Below, in pieces: positions 18,520 to 29,254 of a stretch of DNA of 64,000 nucleotides. Where the stretch lies: positions 62,001 to 126,000 of the forward strand of contig JAGNYI010000002.1 in the NCBI GenBank assembly GCA_017985015.1, read 5' to 3'. Origin of the DNA: Giesbergeria sp. (GTDB lineage: Bacteria; Pseudomonadota; Gammaproteobacteria; Burkholderiales; Burkholderiaceae_C). The notes under the pieces were generated by a model. The model searched no databases and was not told the origin of the DNA. It saw only the letters and a program-made list of their open reading frames with translations. Made by a program: the position numbers and the translations under genes. The first letter of the stretch is position 1; each line of letters begins with the position of its first letter.

Positions 18520-19437
18520 TCAGGCGGGCGCCAGCGCCTGTGTCTCCACCAGGTCCAGGCCGGGCTGGCCGTGCCAGTAGCCGTTGCAGCTCTGGTCGGG
18601 CACCAGGGGCTGGAGTTGGGCGCGGGCGTCGTGCGGTGCCAGCGCGCCGCGGCGCACGGCGTCGAACAGGGCGACGATCTCGCTCGTGTGCTGGGCCTGC
18701 GGGCTGATGCGGGCCACGGCGACACCCATGCGCTGCATGCGTGGCAGTTCGTCGATCAGGTTGTGCACGCGGGCCGATTGCGTCTGGATGCCGTTGAGCA
18801 CCAGAAAATCCTGGCTCTCGCGCGTCTTGAGCATCAGGCCGTCGGGGTGGTCCATGCAGGCGAACTGGCAGTCGTCCTTGGGCAGGTTGCGCTGGCGCGC
18901 GGTGAAGCACCGTGCAGAGAAAGCCAGCGGCATGCGGCCATAGGCGAACACTTCGGTCTGCAAGTTTTGTGGACCCGCCTCGATGAGGGCGGAAAGATCC
19001 TGGTGCTTCATCTCCAGCGGCGCCACCCAGCGCGTGGCGCCCAGCGAAGCCAGCCAGGTGAGCGAGGGCTGGTTGTAGATATTCAGGTGCAGGCCGCCAA
19101 CAAAGGGGCGCTGGCCCGCCAGGCGCTGCACTGCGCCCATGTCGTTGGCTTCGATGAGGTAATCAAGGTTGCTGGTGACCTTGTGCATGGCACTCACCTC
19201 GACGCCCGATTCGAGCAGCACCTGAGTCGACAGCACGGCCTCCTTGCCCGAATCGCGCATCAGGTCGGCGATGTCGATCCAGTCGGAAAACCGCAACTCG
19301 TGGCGGCGCGAGCACACGGTTTCGCCCAGGTAGACGATGTCCACGGGCGAGGCGGCGATGGCCTCGTAGAAGTCGAAGATGGTCTGGCGCGGCCAGTAGT
19401 ACTGCAGCGCGCCGAGCGAGAGTTTCAAGGAAGACAT
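18520..19437 (-). CDS. ubiV: UbiV, U32-family O2-independent ubiquinone hydroxylase subunit
   Basis: About 305 aa peptidase-U32-like protein. With UbiU it forms a heterodimer that hydroxylates ubiquinone intermediates without oxygen, using prephenate as oxygen donor. Four [4Fe-4S] cysteines are recognisable: C42, C177, C190 and C194 (DDCQFACMDH). MSSLKLS at 19437 has GGAAA upstream and starts 5 bp after the ubiU stop, so the two are tightly coupled. Confidence 0.88.
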   Translation of the reverse strand: MSSLKLSLGALQYYWPRQTIFDFYEAIAASPVDIVYLGETVCSRRHELRFSDWIDIADLMRDSGKEAVLSTQVLLESGVEVSAMHKVTSNLDYLIEANDMGAVQRLAGQRPFVGGLHLNIYNQPSLTWLASLGATRWVAPLEMKHQDLSALIEAGPQNLQTEVFAYGRMPLAFSARCFTARQRNLPKDDCQFACMDHPDGLMLKTRESQDFLVLNGIQTQSARVHNLIDELPRMQRMGVAVARISPQAQHTSEIVALFDAVRRGALAPHDARAQLQPLVPDQSCNGYWHGQPGLDLVETQALAPA

Positions 19438-19442
19438 CGTTG

Positions 19443-20504
19443 TTATTTCCATGGCCGGTGGTAGGCGCCCAGGGTGTGCTGCTGGCCTTCGGCGACCTGG
19501 TCGAGACTGGCCATCCAGGCGGTCTTGGGGGCGTAGCGCAAGGGGTCGGCCAGGCAGTTGTCGATGGCCTCGCGCCAGACCTTGGTGACCTGGGCGGTGT
19601 AGGCGGGGCTGCGCTGGCGCCCTTCGATCTTCACGGCACGCACGCCGATCTTCATCAACTCGGGCAACAGTTCCAGGGTGTTCAGGCTGGTCGGCTCTTC
19701 GATGGCGTAGTAGTTTTTGTCTTCGGCCACGTCAAAGCGCCCCTTGCACAGCGTCGGGTAGCCGGCGTTCTCGCCGGGGGCGTAGCGGTCGATCAGCACG
19801 CCGTTCAGGCGCGATTCGAGGCCCTTGGGCGTTTCTTGCCAGCGCACGGACTTGGGCGGCGAGCACACGCCGTGCGTGTTGGGCGACTCGCCCGTCACAT
19901 ACGACGACAGGGCACAGCGCCCCTCCACCATCACGCACAGGCTGCCAAAACCGAAGACTTCGATTTCCACCGGGGTACGGTCGATCACACGCCGCACCTG
20001 CTCCATCGACAGCACGCGCGGCAGCACGGCGCGCACGACGCCGAACTGCTCGCGGTAGAAGTTGATGGCGTCGGCACTGGTGGCCGAGCCCTGCACCGAC
20101 AGGTGCAGGCGCAGCTTGGGGTGGTGCTGCGCGGCGTATTGCATCAGGCCCGGGTCGGCCAGGATGACGGCGTCCACGCCCAGGTCCACGGCTTTGTCCA
20201 CTGCCGCGCGCCAGGGCGCGGGGTTGGCGGCCTGCGGGTAGGTGTTGAGCGCCATGAACACCTTGCAGCCCTTGGCGTGGGCGTAGGCAATGCCGCTGGC
20301 AATGGCCGCTTCGTCAAAGTTCAGGCCGGCGAAGTTGCGCGCGTTGGTGGCGTCGCGCAGGCCCAGGTAGACGCAACTGGCGCCGTTGTCTACCGCAGCC
20401 TTGAGGGCCGGCAGGCTGCCTGCGGGGCAGACCAGTTCAAAGGGGAGCAGTGCGGGTGCAGGCGCTGCGGCTTCGGGGGTGGGTGTGAGTGTGGGGGCGT
20501 GCAT
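19443..20504 (-). CDS. ubiU: UbiU, U32-family O2-independent ubiquinone hydroxylase subunit
   Basis: About 353 aa. U32 domain starting FELVCPAGSLPALKAAVDNG. The [4Fe-4S] cysteines are C190, C197, C214 and C253 (GSLCVMVEGRC, GVCSPP, TLCKGRF), matching the E. coli pattern. It is first in ubiU-ubiV-(repeat)-ubiT-DGC. MHAPTLTP at 20504 is preferred to a start at 20570 that would add a non-homologous stretch. I found no convincing FNR box in the 185-bp region upstream. Confidence 0.88.
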   Translation of the reverse strand: MHAPTLTPTPEAAAPAPALLPFELVCPAGSLPALKAAVDNGASCVYLGLRDATNARNFAGLNFDEAAIASGIAYAHAKGCKVFMALNTYPQAANPAPWRAAVDKAVDLGVDAVILADPGLMQYAAQHHPKLRLHLSVQGSATSADAINFYREQFGVVRAVLPRVLSMEQVRRVIDRTPVEIEVFGFGSLCVMVEGRCALSSYVTGESPNTHGVCSPPKSVRWQETPKGLESRLNGVLIDRYAPGENAGYPTLCKGRFDVAEDKNYYAIEEPTSLNTLELLPELMKIGVRAVKIEGRQRSPAYTAQVTKVWREAIDNCLADPLRYAPKTAWMASLDQVAEGQQHTLGAYHRPWK

Positions 20505-20689
20505 GCGAAGACCAGGAGAAAAGCGCGAGCGCCGCAGGGGGCAGGCGGCTGCGCAATAGCGCGCAACCATACGCGTGACCGACGCGCTGTGCGCTGACCT
20601 TTGTCAAGACAGCGCCACAATCGAAGCCGCCCCTCGGCGCCCACGCGACTGCTAAGGACCGCCGCGGCCCCGCACAATAACGACCCCCT

Positions 20690-21874
20690 ATGAAGAAAAA
20701 TCTTTGGCTGCTCGCCCTGTGCCAGGGCCTCCTCTCGACCAACAACGTGGTCTTCATCGCCATCAATGGGCTCGTGGGCCTGCAACTGGCGCCGTTTGGC
20801 TGGATGGCGACGCTGCCGGTCATGGGCTACGTGGTGGGCGGCGCGCTCTCGACACCATTGGTCGCGGCCAGCCAGGCGCGCTGGGGGCGGCGCGGCTCGT
20901 TCCAGCTCGGGCTGGTGGTCGCCTTTCTATCGGCAGCGCTGTGCGCCTGGGCGGCTTTCAGTGCCAACTTCTGGCTGCTGTGCGCCGCCACGGTGATTGC
21001 TGGTTACTACAACGCCAACGGCCAGTTGTACCGGTTTGCCGCAGCCGAGCTGACCGCGCCGGCGTTTCGTGAAAAGGCCGTGTCGCTGGTGCTGGCCGGT
21101 GGTTTGCTGGGCGCCGTGGCCGGGCCGAACCTTGCGAGCGGCACGCGCAACCTGTTCCCGGTGCCATTTGCCGGTGCCTACCTTGCGCTGATGCTGGTGG
21201 CCTTGTTGGCCATGGTCTGCATGGCTGGGGTGCATTTTGAGTCGCTTCCCGCGCCCGCGCCGGGTGCGGCAGCGCCGCCAGCCGGGCGTCCGGTGAGCGC
21301 GTTGCTGCGCCAGCCCGCTTTTGCGGTGGCGATGCTGGGCGCGGCGCTGGGCTACGGCGTGATGAACCTGTTGATGGCGGCCACGCCGCTGGCCATGCAG
21401 GTCTGCGGTTTTGGTTTTGACTCGGCCGCGCTGGTGCTCGAATGGCACGTGATTGGCATGTTTGCGCCGGGGTTTTTCACCGGCCACCTCATCAAACGGA
21501 TGGGCACGCTGCCGGTCATGCTTCTGGGCGTCCTGCTGAATCTGGCGTGTGTGGGCATTGCGCTGTCGGGGCAGGAGATTGCCCACTTCACGGCCGCGCT
21601 GTTCCTGCTCGGCGTGGGCTGGAATTTCCTGTTCACCGGCAGCACCACGCTGGCGATTACTGCCTACCGGCCCGAGGAAAAAGACCGTGCGCAGGGCGCG
21701 ATCAACTTCTTTGTTTTTGCCACCATGGCGGGCACCTCGCTGGCCTCGGGCGCCCTGGTGACCACCAGCGGCTGGAACTGGCTGAACCTGGCGTCTCTGC
21801 CGCCCCTGCTGCTCACCGGCGGGGCGCTGCTGTGGCTGATGGCGCGCCAGCGCGGCGTGCCTCAGCCGGGATAA
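20690..21874 (+). CDS. MFS transporter, substrate unknown
   Basis: 394 aa, 12 predicted membrane helices in two halves joined by a proline/alanine-rich loop near residue 200. The loop between helices 2 and 3 reads SQARWGRRGSF, the degenerate MFS signature. Substrate cannot be told. It is divergent from ubiU, and a palindromic repeat lies after its stop. Confidence 0.8.
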   Translation: MKKNLWLLALCQGLLSTNNVVFIAINGLVGLQLAPFGWMATLPVMGYVVGGALSTPLVAASQARWGRRGSFQLGLVVAFLSAALCAWAAFSANFWLLCAATVIAGYYNANGQLYRFAAAELTAPAFREKAVSLVLAGGLLGAVAGPNLASGTRNLFPVPFAGAYLALMLVALLAMVCMAGVHFESLPAPAPGAAAPPAGRPVSALLRQPAFAVAMLGAALGYGVMNLLMAATPLAMQVCGFGFDSAALVLEWHVIGMFAPGFFTGHLIKRMGTLPVMLLGVLLNLACVGIALSGQEIAHFTAALFLLGVGWNFLFTGSTTLAITAYRPEEKDRAQGAINFFVFATMAGTSLASGALVTTSGWNWLNLASLPPLLLTGGALLWLMARQRGVPQPG

Positions 21875-21889
21875 ATACTCTCTTTTTTG

Positions 21890-21924
21890 TAGCTATAAAC
21901 GCTTGATTCATAAGCGCTAGAGGC
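21890..21924 (-). repeat. Short palindromic intergenic repeat, copy 3
   Basis: TAGCTATAAACGCTTGATTC is followed by ATAAGCGCTAGAGGC. The arms CGCTT and AAGCG pair around GATTCAT. It lies between convergent genes (MFS transporter and hydrolase), a typical terminator position. Confidence 0.75.
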
Positions 21925-21940
21925 TATTTTCACTAAAAAA

Positions 21941-22813
21941 TCAGCGTGCGCTCGGCAGTGGGAAGCGCTGCACCAGCCAGCGTTGCATCTGTGCAAAAAC
22001 GGGCGCCGCCCATTCCGGCGTTTCATTGAAAATTTCATGAAAGGCGCCGTCCACGCATTGCGACTGCACCAGGGCCGCTGGCGCCGCAGCCGCAAAGGCA
22101 GCGCTGCCGGCAGGCCGCACCAAACGGTCGGCGCCTGCCCACAGCAGCAGGGTGGGCACGCTCCAGTGCGCGGCGCGCGCCAGCGTCGCCGGGCCGGCGT
22201 CGGCGATGAAGCGCCCCAGGCGCGCGCTGATGCGGTCATGGCACAGCGGGTCGGCCTGGTAGGCGGCCACCACGGCCGGATCGTGCGATAGCGCTTGCAC
22301 GTCCAGCCCATTGCCTACGCGCAAATTGGGAGCCAGGCGCGGCAGGGTCGCCAGCAGCAGCTTTTGAAAACCGGACAGCCCGGTATCCAGGGCGGGGGAG
22401 GAAAGCACCAGTGCATCCACGGGCCGCAGGTGCAGCGAGACAAAGCGCGCTGCCACCAGTCCGCCCAGGCTGTGGCCGAGCAGCACCAGCGGTTCTCCAT
22501 CGGCCATGCGCTTGCGCGTCGCATCCACCAGGTCGGCCAGGTCGTCGAGCAGCCGCGTGTCGCGGTTCAAGCCGCCGCGCGGTCCGGCAGAGCGGCCGTG
22601 GCCGTACTGGTCGTAGGCGCGCACCGCAAAACCCCAGGCGTTGAGGTGCCGCGCCACGTGGCCGTAGCGCGCAGCGTGCTCGCCCAGGCCGTGCACCAGC
22701 AGCACGGTACCGCGGCGCGGGCTGCCTTCGGGCAGCGGCCAGTCGTGGAGTGCGAGGTTTTCGCCGTCGCTGGCAGTGAAAGGGAGCATGGTGGCGGCGG
22801 GGAAGTCAAACAT
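21941..22813 (-). CDS. Alpha/beta hydrolase, monoacylglycerol lipase/lysophospholipase type
   Basis: About 290 aa. Oxyanion region VLLVHGLGEHAARY, nucleophile elbow GHSLGG, acid residue in LLLWAGADRLV, and the catalytic histidine in DGAFHEIFNE. This arrangement is typical of the serine-aminopeptidase S33/monoglyceride-lipase group. It would hydrolyse lipid esters in the cytoplasm; no signal peptide is seen. MFDFPAA at 22813 is chosen as start. The 199 bases upstream, to the next gene, show nothing recognisable. Confidence 0.85.
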   Translation of the reverse strand: MFDFPAATMLPFTASDGENLALHDWPLPEGSPRRGTVLLVHGLGEHAARYGHVARHLNAWGFAVRAYDQYGHGRSAGPRGGLNRDTRLLDDLADLVDATRKRMADGEPLVLLGHSLGGLVAARFVSLHLRPVDALVLSSPALDTGLSGFQKLLLATLPRLAPNLRVGNGLDVQALSHDPAVVAAYQADPLCHDRISARLGRFIADAGPATLARAAHWSVPTLLLWAGADRLVRPAGSAAFAAAAPAALVQSQCVDGAFHEIFNETPEWAAPVFAQMQRWLVQRFPLPSAR

Positions 22814-23012
22814 GGGGGCTCGCAAGCAGCACAGGCCGGCCGCAGCGGCAGCGGAGGTTCCGCATGATAGGGGTTCTCGCCGATGCTGGCGCAGGCTCCA
22901 TCAGAACGAGGCAGGTCCGCGCTTTGTCAGCCAGCGGCTGATGGCCGGGCCGGTGGCCAGCGCTGGCGCGTTCTTGGTCAGCAGGACGCCCACAGTTTCT
23001 CCGACGGATGTT

Positions 23013-24473
23013 TCAGGGCATGGCAGCTATGACCTGCGCCACCGCAGCGGTGAGCCGCTTGGCGTAGGGCACGTGCAGGAACTCGTTCGGGCCGTGGGCG
23101 TTGCTACGCGGCCCGAGCACGCCGCAGACCATCATCTGCGCCTTGGGGAAGCCCTTGCTCAGCATGCCCATCAGCGGAATCGTGCCGCCCTGGCCGATGT
23201 GGCCGCAGGAGGCGCCGAAGTGCGCCTGGCTGGCGGCGTTCAAGGCATTTTCGAACCAGGGCGCGGTGGCCGGTGCGTTCCAGCCATTGGCGCCGCTGGC
23301 GCTCTGCCAGGTGACCTTGGCCTGGTAGGGAGCGTTGTCTTCCAGCAGGGCTTTCATTTCCTGCACGCACTGCGCGGCGTCCACCAGCGGGGGCAGGCGC
23401 AGGCTCAGTTTGAAGGCCGTGTAAGGGCGCAGCACGTTGCCGGCGTCCTGCAGGGCGGGGAAGCCTTCGGCGCCCGTCACGCTCAGCGTGGGCTCCCAGG
23501 TGCGCTTGAGCAGGGCTTGCACCGGGTCTTGCGTGGTGGGCAGCGCAAAGGCGCTGCTGCCGCCGCAGTCGTAGTGCGCCCAGGGAAAGCGCTGCGTGAT
23601 CTCCTGGCCCAGGATGGCTGCCGTGGCGCGCGCCTGCGCCAGGCGCTCTGCGGGAACTTCGCAGTGGAAGCTCGCCGGCAGCAACCGGCCCGTGGCGCTG
23701 TCTTCCAGCCGGTCAAGGACCTGGCGCATGACGCGAAACGACGACGGCACCAGGCCCGAAGCGTCGCCCGAGTGCACGCCTTCGGTCAGGATTTCGACCT
23801 TGAGCGTGCCGGCCACCATGCCGCGCAGGCTGGTTGTGAGCCAGAGCTGGTCGTAATTGCCCGCGCCGGAGTCGAGGCAGACCACCAGAGCGACGTCGCC
23901 GAGGCGGGTTTTCAGCGCATCGATATAGGGCAGCAGATCGCGCGAGCCGCTTTCCTCGCTGGTCTCGATCAGGCCGACGATGCGCGGGTGCGCCACGCCC
24001 TGGCGCTTGAGTTCCTGCACTGCGGCAATGCTGGCGTAGACGGCGTAGCCGTCGTCGGCGCCGCCGCGCCCGTAGAGCTTGCCGTCCTCGTACTTGGGCG
24101 TCCAGGGGCCCAGGTCGGCACGCCAGCCGGAAAATTCGGGCTGCTTGTCCAGGTGGCCGTACATCAGCACCGTCTGGCTGGACGCAGCCTGCGTGGCCGC
24201 AATTTCGAAAAACAGCACGGGTGTGCGGCCCGGCAGGCGCACCACTTCCAGATTCAGGCCTTCCATCTTCTGCGCCTGGACCCAGTCGGCCGCGCTCTGC
24301 ACCACAGCGTCAAGCAGGCCCTGCTGCTCCCAGTCGGGCGCGAACATGGGCGACTTGGCCGGCACGCGAATGTAGTCGGTGATCTGTGGAACGATCTGAT
24401 CGTCCCAGACCTGGCTGAGATGTGCGAGCGCCCTATCGGGCTGCAACTGGGTGGGGGCAATGCGCGCATTCAT
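23013..24473 (-). CDS. M20-family metallopeptidase
   Basis: 486 aa di-zinc aminoacylase/dipeptidase fold. Zinc ligands and the base are visible: VLMYGHLDKQ (His), GRGGADDGYAV (bridging Asp), ETSEESGSRD (catalytic and ligand Glu), CLDSGAGNYD (Asp), and CGHIGQGGTIP near the end (His). A dimerisation lid occupies about residues 215-360. It probably cleaves dipeptides or N-acyl amino acids. The ATG at 24473 has AAGGAG upstream. Confidence 0.88.
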   Translation of the reverse strand: MNARIAPTQLQPDRALAHLSQVWDDQIVPQITDYIRVPAKSPMFAPDWEQQGLLDAVVQSAADWVQAQKMEGLNLEVVRLPGRTPVLFFEIAATQAASSQTVLMYGHLDKQPEFSGWRADLGPWTPKYEDGKLYGRGGADDGYAVYASIAAVQELKRQGVAHPRIVGLIETSEESGSRDLLPYIDALKTRLGDVALVVCLDSGAGNYDQLWLTTSLRGMVAGTLKVEILTEGVHSGDASGLVPSSFRVMRQVLDRLEDSATGRLLPASFHCEVPAERLAQARATAAILGQEITQRFPWAHYDCGGSSAFALPTTQDPVQALLKRTWEPTLSVTGAEGFPALQDAGNVLRPYTAFKLSLRLPPLVDAAQCVQEMKALLEDNAPYQAKVTWQSASGANGWNAPATAPWFENALNAASQAHFGASCGHIGQGGTIPLMGMLSKGFPKAQMMVCGVLGPRSNAHGPNEFLHVPYAKRLTAAVAQVIAAMP

Positions 24474-24569
24474 TTTGGACTCCTTGGGGCGGGGATCAAG
24501 GCAATGGGCAGGCGGCCATTGCACCACAGGCTTGGCTGTGTTGCTGCGAGCGCACTCGCTGCTCGGCCT

Positions 24570-25778
24570 CTATGACAGCGAGGCAGGAAATGTCTCCGGG
24601 TGGGAGCCTTCCCCATTCGCGCGCGGCAGCACGGGGGTTTCTTCGACCCGATTGCGGCCGGAATGCTTGGCGTCGTAGAGCGCGCTGTCGGCGGCGTGGA
24701 TCAGCACGTCCCAGCTGTCACCGGGCTCCAGCAGGCCACCGAACACGCCAATGCTGACGGTCTGCGCTATCTGCTGGCCCTCGTGGACAAAGGCGTGTGC
24801 CGCCACGGCTTTGCAGAGCTCGGTGGCAAGGCGGCGCGCGCCGAGCAGCGTGGTTTCGGGTAGCACAACAAGGAATTCTTCGCCGCCATACCGGCCCACG
24901 ATGTCCTGCGAGCGGATGCGCTGGTGCAGCACTGCCGCCAGGCTGCGCAGCACGGCGTCGCCCGCCAGGTGGCCATAGCTGTCATTGACGCGCTTGAAAT
25001 GGTCCAGATCGATCATCATCAGCGCCAGCGGCGTGCGGGTTCGAATCGCGCGGCCCACGTCCCGGTCCAGCGCGGCAATGATGGAACGCCGGTTGGCGAT
25101 CCCGGTGAGGGCGTCGCACGCCGCGAGGATGCGGTTGGCGTCGTCGGCACGCTCTTTGGTCATGAAGATGAACCCGAGCGAGGCCACCAGAAGCATCACC
25201 AAGGTGCCTAGATACGTGGCCGTCTGAATGGCCCCGCCCTGCAGCAGTTGTTGCGATGCCTCAGTATTCAAGACGCCGCCCGCGGCGCGCAGCGCCATGA
25301 GGCCGACTTCGATGCCCATGCCCGCCATCACCAGGCGCGCTCCGCGGCCCACGGTTTCGCGCCGCCGGCGAAACAAGGCCATCACTACGGCGATGGCTTG
25401 CAAGGCATACATGGCGCCGCTGATGGCTACGCGCGCTCCGTAGTGGTCCAGTTGTGTCGCCAGGGCGGCCAACAGCAAGGCCGGCGGTGCCAGCAACAAA
25501 ACCCAGCGCGGAGATTTCTCATAGAAGCGCAGCACCGCTGCGAGAAGCAGCGACAGGGCCAAGGAGATCAGCGCATTGCCCGCAAGAATGGAGAGGCGAT
25601 CGTCAATCTGGCCGCGCAGTGCCAGCAGCAGGTAACCGGCTGCATGCACGGCCAGGGCTCCCGCCCACAGCTGCAGTCCCTCGCGCCGCATACCCCAGCC
25701 CACCACCACCATCACGCCCGCCATCGACAATGAGGCCAGCAGGTTGGTGGCCATCAGGGTGGGGACGTCGGCTTGCAT
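24570..25778 (-). CDS. Membrane-bound diguanylate cyclase (GGDEF domain)
   Basis: 402 aa. Six or seven hydrophobic segments up to residue ~205 form a membrane sensor. The GGDEF domain has active site GGEEF at 298-302 and I-site RSQD at 289-292, both intact, so it should synthesise c-di-GMP under product control. Topology resembles the cyclase at 1060, but the sensor sequences differ. It is transcribed in the same direction as the downstream M20 gene with a 96-bp gap. Confidence 0.88.
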   Translation of the reverse strand: MQADVPTLMATNLLASLSMAGVMVVVGWGMRREGLQLWAGALAVHAAGYLLLALRGQIDDRLSILAGNALISLALSLLLAAVLRFYEKSPRWVLLLAPPALLLAALATQLDHYGARVAISGAMYALQAIAVVMALFRRRRETVGRGARLVMAGMGIEVGLMALRAAGGVLNTEASQQLLQGGAIQTATYLGTLVMLLVASLGFIFMTKERADDANRILAACDALTGIANRRSIIAALDRDVGRAIRTRTPLALMMIDLDHFKRVNDSYGHLAGDAVLRSLAAVLHQRIRSQDIVGRYGGEEFLVVLPETTLLGARRLATELCKAVAAHAFVHEGQQIAQTVSIGVFGGLLEPGDSWDVLIHAADSALYDAKHSGRNRVEETPVLPRANGEGSHPETFPASLS

Positions 25779-25839
25779 GAGAAAAGTTCGTGGCTCGGGC
25801 TTTCAGTATGGCTTCAAATGGGCCTGCATGCCATTCCGG

Positions 25840-27858
25840 TCATGCCCGGGAGTCCTCGTCCTCGTGCCGGTCTGGCGCCGACAAGCCAGGCAGCCGGGTG
25901 GGTGCAGGCAATGCTGAGCCGCGCGTCTGCGCATCGGCCAGCTTGAATACCTGCACTGCGCCCGCCAGGCGCTCGGCCTGGTCGCGCAGGCTTTGCGCGG
26001 CTGCGGCGGATTGCTCTACCAGCGCAGCGTTTTGCTGCGTCATCTGGTCGAGCTGGTTGACAGCGATGTTGACCTGGCCAATGCCGTCCGACTGCTCGGC
26101 AGCCGCTGCCGTGATCTCGCCAATGATGTCGCCCACGCGTTGTACCGAGCCGACGATCTCCTCCATGGTGGCGCCCGCGTTCTGTACCTGGCGGGCGCCG
26201 GCCTCCGCTTTTTCCACCGAGGCGCCAATCAGGGCCTTGATTTCCTTGGCGGCGTCGGCGCTGCGTCCGGCGAGGCTGCGCACTTCGGTGGCCACGACGG
26301 CGAACCCGCGTCCCTGTTCGCCCGCGCGGGCGGCTTCCACGGCGGCGTTCAGCGCCAGGATATTGGTCTGAAAGGCAATGCCATCGATCACGCCAATGAT
26401 GTCTGAAATGCGGCGTGAACTCTGGTTGATCTCGCCCATTGTGGCGACCACCTGGCCTACTGCACGCCCGCCCCGCGCGGCCACTTCGCCAGCCGAGCCT
26501 GCCAGCTGGTTCGCCTGCCGCGCCGCGTCGGCCGACTGGCGCACGGTGGCGGTGAGTTGTTCCATGCTCTGGGCGGTGGTCTGCAGGCTGCTGGCGGCCT
26601 GTTCGGTCCGGGTGGACAGGTCCTGGTTGCCGGTGGCAATCTCGAGGCTGGCATTGGTGATGCTGTCGACCGCAGTGCGCACCTCTTGCAGCATGGCCTG
26701 GTAGCGCAGGCGCATGCGCTCGACCTCCTGCACCAGCGCTCCAATCTCATCGCGCCGCGTGGTGTGGAACGCCTGGGTCAGATCCCCCTGCGAGACTCGC
26801 GTAATGGCGTCCGTCAGTTCGCGCAGTGGCCGCGCCACGCCGCGCCGCAGCATGATCAGCAAGCCGGCGGCCAGCAGGACGACCGCCAGTGCCATCAAGC
26901 CCCACACCGCGATGAGGACCGGGCGTTGGCCCGCCATGGCCTCGGCATCGGGGACTTCCGCCACCACCCAGAGGCCTGCGCCCTCGGTCTTGCGCAGCAG
27001 GGCCCAGGGATCGCGTTCGCCATTGCCCAGCACGCTGCTGGCGTGGCGCACGAAACCGTCGGGGGCGGCCGCGAGCGCCTCAAAGAAAGGCTGCGCCTGC
27101 GGAAAAGCCTCAAACACCTTCTTGCCCGCAGCGCTGGGGTGGGCCAGAAACACCGCCTGGTCCAGGCCGCCGCGCGGATCGATCACGTAGGCTGCGCCAT
27201 GCTCAAAGAAGTGGGTTTGCGCCACCTGCTTTTGCTGCATCTGTTCCATCACACCGACGTCATTGCCAATGAAGAGCAGGGCGATGGTTTTCTTTTCGGC
27301 GTTCAGAACCGGCAAGTAGTAGCCCATGTAGGGTTTTCCGGCCACCATGCTGCGACCTATCCAAGGCTGCCCCGCCAACACCGCCGTCAAGGCTGGCCCG
27401 GCAGGGATCGTCGTGGACGGTTCACGCCCCCCCTGCGCGTCCTTGACGGAACTGGTGATGCTTTGAAATCCCTCGCCCTTGCGCACATAGACCCGGGCCA
27501 CGCCGCCGGTTTCGTTGGCGAAACGGTCGACGGAGCCGTGGTCGTCGTTGACCAGAGCGCCGAAGCTGCGCAACTCGCCGCTGGCGTCGTCCAGCGTCAT
27601 GGCGGTGTCGAAGTAGCGTTGAAAACCCTTCATGGTGCGTTGCACCAATTCGCGGTTGGTGGCGTCCGCGGCGGCCAGGGCATTGGCCACACTTTGCGTC
27701 GTGTCGCCAACGCTTTGCACCACCTGCGCGCGCGTGCTGCGTTCGGTCAACAGGGAGATTGCGGTGCCGACGAGCACCAGAACCAGAGCCACCAAGGCAA
27801 TGGCCAGGCCGGTGATCCGCCGTGCCACGGAACGGTTGTTGGACGGGGAAGCATGCAT
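25840..27858 (-). CDS. Methyl-accepting chemotaxis protein with periplasmic Cache-type sensor
   Basis: About 672 aa. First membrane helix at ~13-35, then a ~280-residue periplasmic domain with Cache features ([30 protein letters not shown]), second helix near 320, HAMP domain ([20 protein letters not shown]) and the signalling hairpin with tip [20 protein letters not shown]. It detects a small extracellular ligand and signals to CheA. The start at 27858 has AGGA at a good distance. The C-terminal tail is acidic without a clear CheR-binding pentapeptide. Confidence 0.9.
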   Translation of the reverse strand: MHASPSNNRSVARRITGLAIALVALVLVLVGTAISLLTERSTRAQVVQSVGDTTQSVANALAAADATNRELVQRTMKGFQRYFDTAMTLDDASGELRSFGALVNDDHGSVDRFANETGGVARVYVRKGEGFQSITSSVKDAQGGREPSTTIPAGPALTAVLAGQPWIGRSMVAGKPYMGYYLPVLNAEKKTIALLFIGNDVGVMEQMQQKQVAQTHFFEHGAAYVIDPRGGLDQAVFLAHPSAAGKKVFEAFPQAQPFFEALAAAPDGFVRHASSVLGNGERDPWALLRKTEGAGLWVVAEVPDAEAMAGQRPVLIAVWGLMALAVVLLAAGLLIMLRRGVARPLRELTDAITRVSQGDLTQAFHTTRRDEIGALVQEVERMRLRYQAMLQEVRTAVDSITNASLEIATGNQDLSTRTEQAASSLQTTAQSMEQLTATVRQSADAARQANQLAGSAGEVAARGGRAVGQVVATMGEINQSSRRISDIIGVIDGIAFQTNILALNAAVEAARAGEQGRGFAVVATEVRSLAGRSADAAKEIKALIGASVEKAEAGARQVQNAGATMEEIVGSVQRVGDIIGEITAAAAEQSDGIGQVNIAVNQLDQMTQQNAALVEQSAAAAQSLRDQAERLAGAVQVFKLADAQTRGSALPAPTRLPGLSAPDRHEDEDSRA

Positions 27859-27982
27859 GAACATTTCCTGCGCAAGGAGGGCCAAGGAGGACCGACTGTA
27901 AGCCCACGCCCCGTTACATTGCTTAACGAATTTCCCTTACGCAGTCTTGCGTAGCGCCTGCACCGGTTTGGGGCGGGGCGGC

Positions 27983-29089
27983 TCAGTCGACCAGTACCGG
28001 CACGCGCGGCGCCAGGGCGCACATGAGCTCGTAGCCCACGGTGCCCGCCGCCTGCGCGACTTCGTCGATGGCGAGCACGGCGCCGCTGGAGGCGCGGCCC
28101 CAGAGCGTGACTTGCGTGCCAAAGCCTGGCTCGCCCCCCGCTGCGAACACGGGCTCCAGATCGACGGTCACCATGTCCATGCTGACGCGCCCCACCAGCC
28201 GGGTGCGCACGCCGTCCACCAGCACCGGCGTGCCGGTGTCGGCGTGGCGCGGGTAGCCGTCGGCATAGCCGCAGGCGGCGATGCCAATGCGCATCGGCGC
28301 CTCGGCCCGAAAGCGCGAACCGTAGCCGACGCTGTCGCCTGCGTGCAACTGCTGCACGGCCAGCAACCGGGTGGACAGCGTCATCGTGGGCGCAAGTTCC
28401 CAGGTGGCCGCGCTGTGTTCGGGAAAATCGGGTGCACTGCCGTAGAGCGCAATGCCGGCGCGAACCCAGTCGCCGCGCACCTGGGCATCGGCGGCGTGGC
28501 GCAGGATGGCGGCGCTGTTGCAGACACTGCGCTCGCCTGGCAAATCCTGCGTCGCGGAGCAGAACACCTGCCATTGGTGGGCGATGCCGCGTGGGCCGTC
28601 GGCGTCGGAGAAATGCGTCATGTGCGAAATTTCGTCCACTTGCGTCAGTGCGTTCAGGCGTGCCCAGGCGCTGCGATAGCGTTCGGGCGTGAACCCCAGC
28701 CGGTTCATTCCGGAGTTGAGCTTGAGAAAGACACGTTGCGGTTGCTGCGTCTTGTGCGCTGCCAGCATGTCGATCTGCTCGTCGCAGTGCACCGCGTGCC
28801 AGAGCGAGAGGCGCGAGCACAGTTCCAGGTCGCGCGCCTCGAACACGCCTTCGAGCAGCAGGATCGGGCCGCGCCAGCCCAGGTGCCGCACCCGCTCGGC
28901 CTCGGCAAGATCGAGCAGAGCAAAGCCGTCGGCCGCGCGCAGCGCGTCAAACACCCGCTCGATGCCGTGGCCGTAAGCGTTGGCCTTGACGACAGCCCAC
29001 ACCCGCGCGTCGGGTGCGGCGCGGCGTGCGCGCTCCAGATTGGCGGTGAGAGCAGCAGTGTGGATGTGGGCGCAAATGGGACGGGGCAT
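27983..29089 (-). CDS. alr: Alanine racemase
   Basis: 368 aa PLP enzyme converting L- to D-alanine for peptidoglycan. The PLP lysine is K35 in [10 protein letters not shown] and the catalytic tyrosine is Y256 in [16 protein letters not shown] at 29089 is the family-like start; an upstream in-frame ATG would add 11 residues. It is divergent from lplT. It could be the catabolic DadX type, but no dadA is adjacent. Confidence 0.93.
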   Translation of the reverse strand: MPRPICAHIHTAALTANLERARRAAPDARVWAVVKANAYGHGIERVFDALRAADGFALLDLAEAERVRHLGWRGPILLLEGVFEARDLELCSRLSLWHAVHCDEQIDMLAAHKTQQPQRVFLKLNSGMNRLGFTPERYRSAWARLNALTQVDEISHMTHFSDADGPRGIAHQWQVFCSATQDLPGERSVCNSAAILRHAADAQVRGDWVRAGIALYGSAPDFPEHSAATWELAPTMTLSTRLLAVQQLHAGDSVGYGSRFRAEAPMRIGIAACGYADGYPRHADTGTPVLVDGVRTRLVGRVSMDMVTVDLEPVFAAGGEPGFGTQVTLWGRASSGAVLAIDEVAQAAGTVGYELMCALAPRVPVLVD

Positions 29090-29254
29090 GGCGGACAGGC
29101 GCGTGGGTCTGGCAGAGGGCATGATTCTGGCACTGCGCCTCCCATGGGCCGGGCCATCATTACAAAAGGCTGCGTGATATAACCGCCGCTTCTTTGCCCG
29201 GCGACCCGATCACCCCTGGTCATCCTGCTGTTTGATGACCCTCTCTGCCACTCG

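Noticed and set aside
20590..20625. Possible FNR box (TTGTCAAGACAGCG) upstream of ubiU
   Set aside because: Only the left half resembles the consensus; the right half does not pair with it.
25038..25047. GGTTCGAATC, resembling a tRNA T-loop
   Set aside because: It lies inside the diguanylate cyclase gene, and no acceptor or anticodon arms can be drawn around it.
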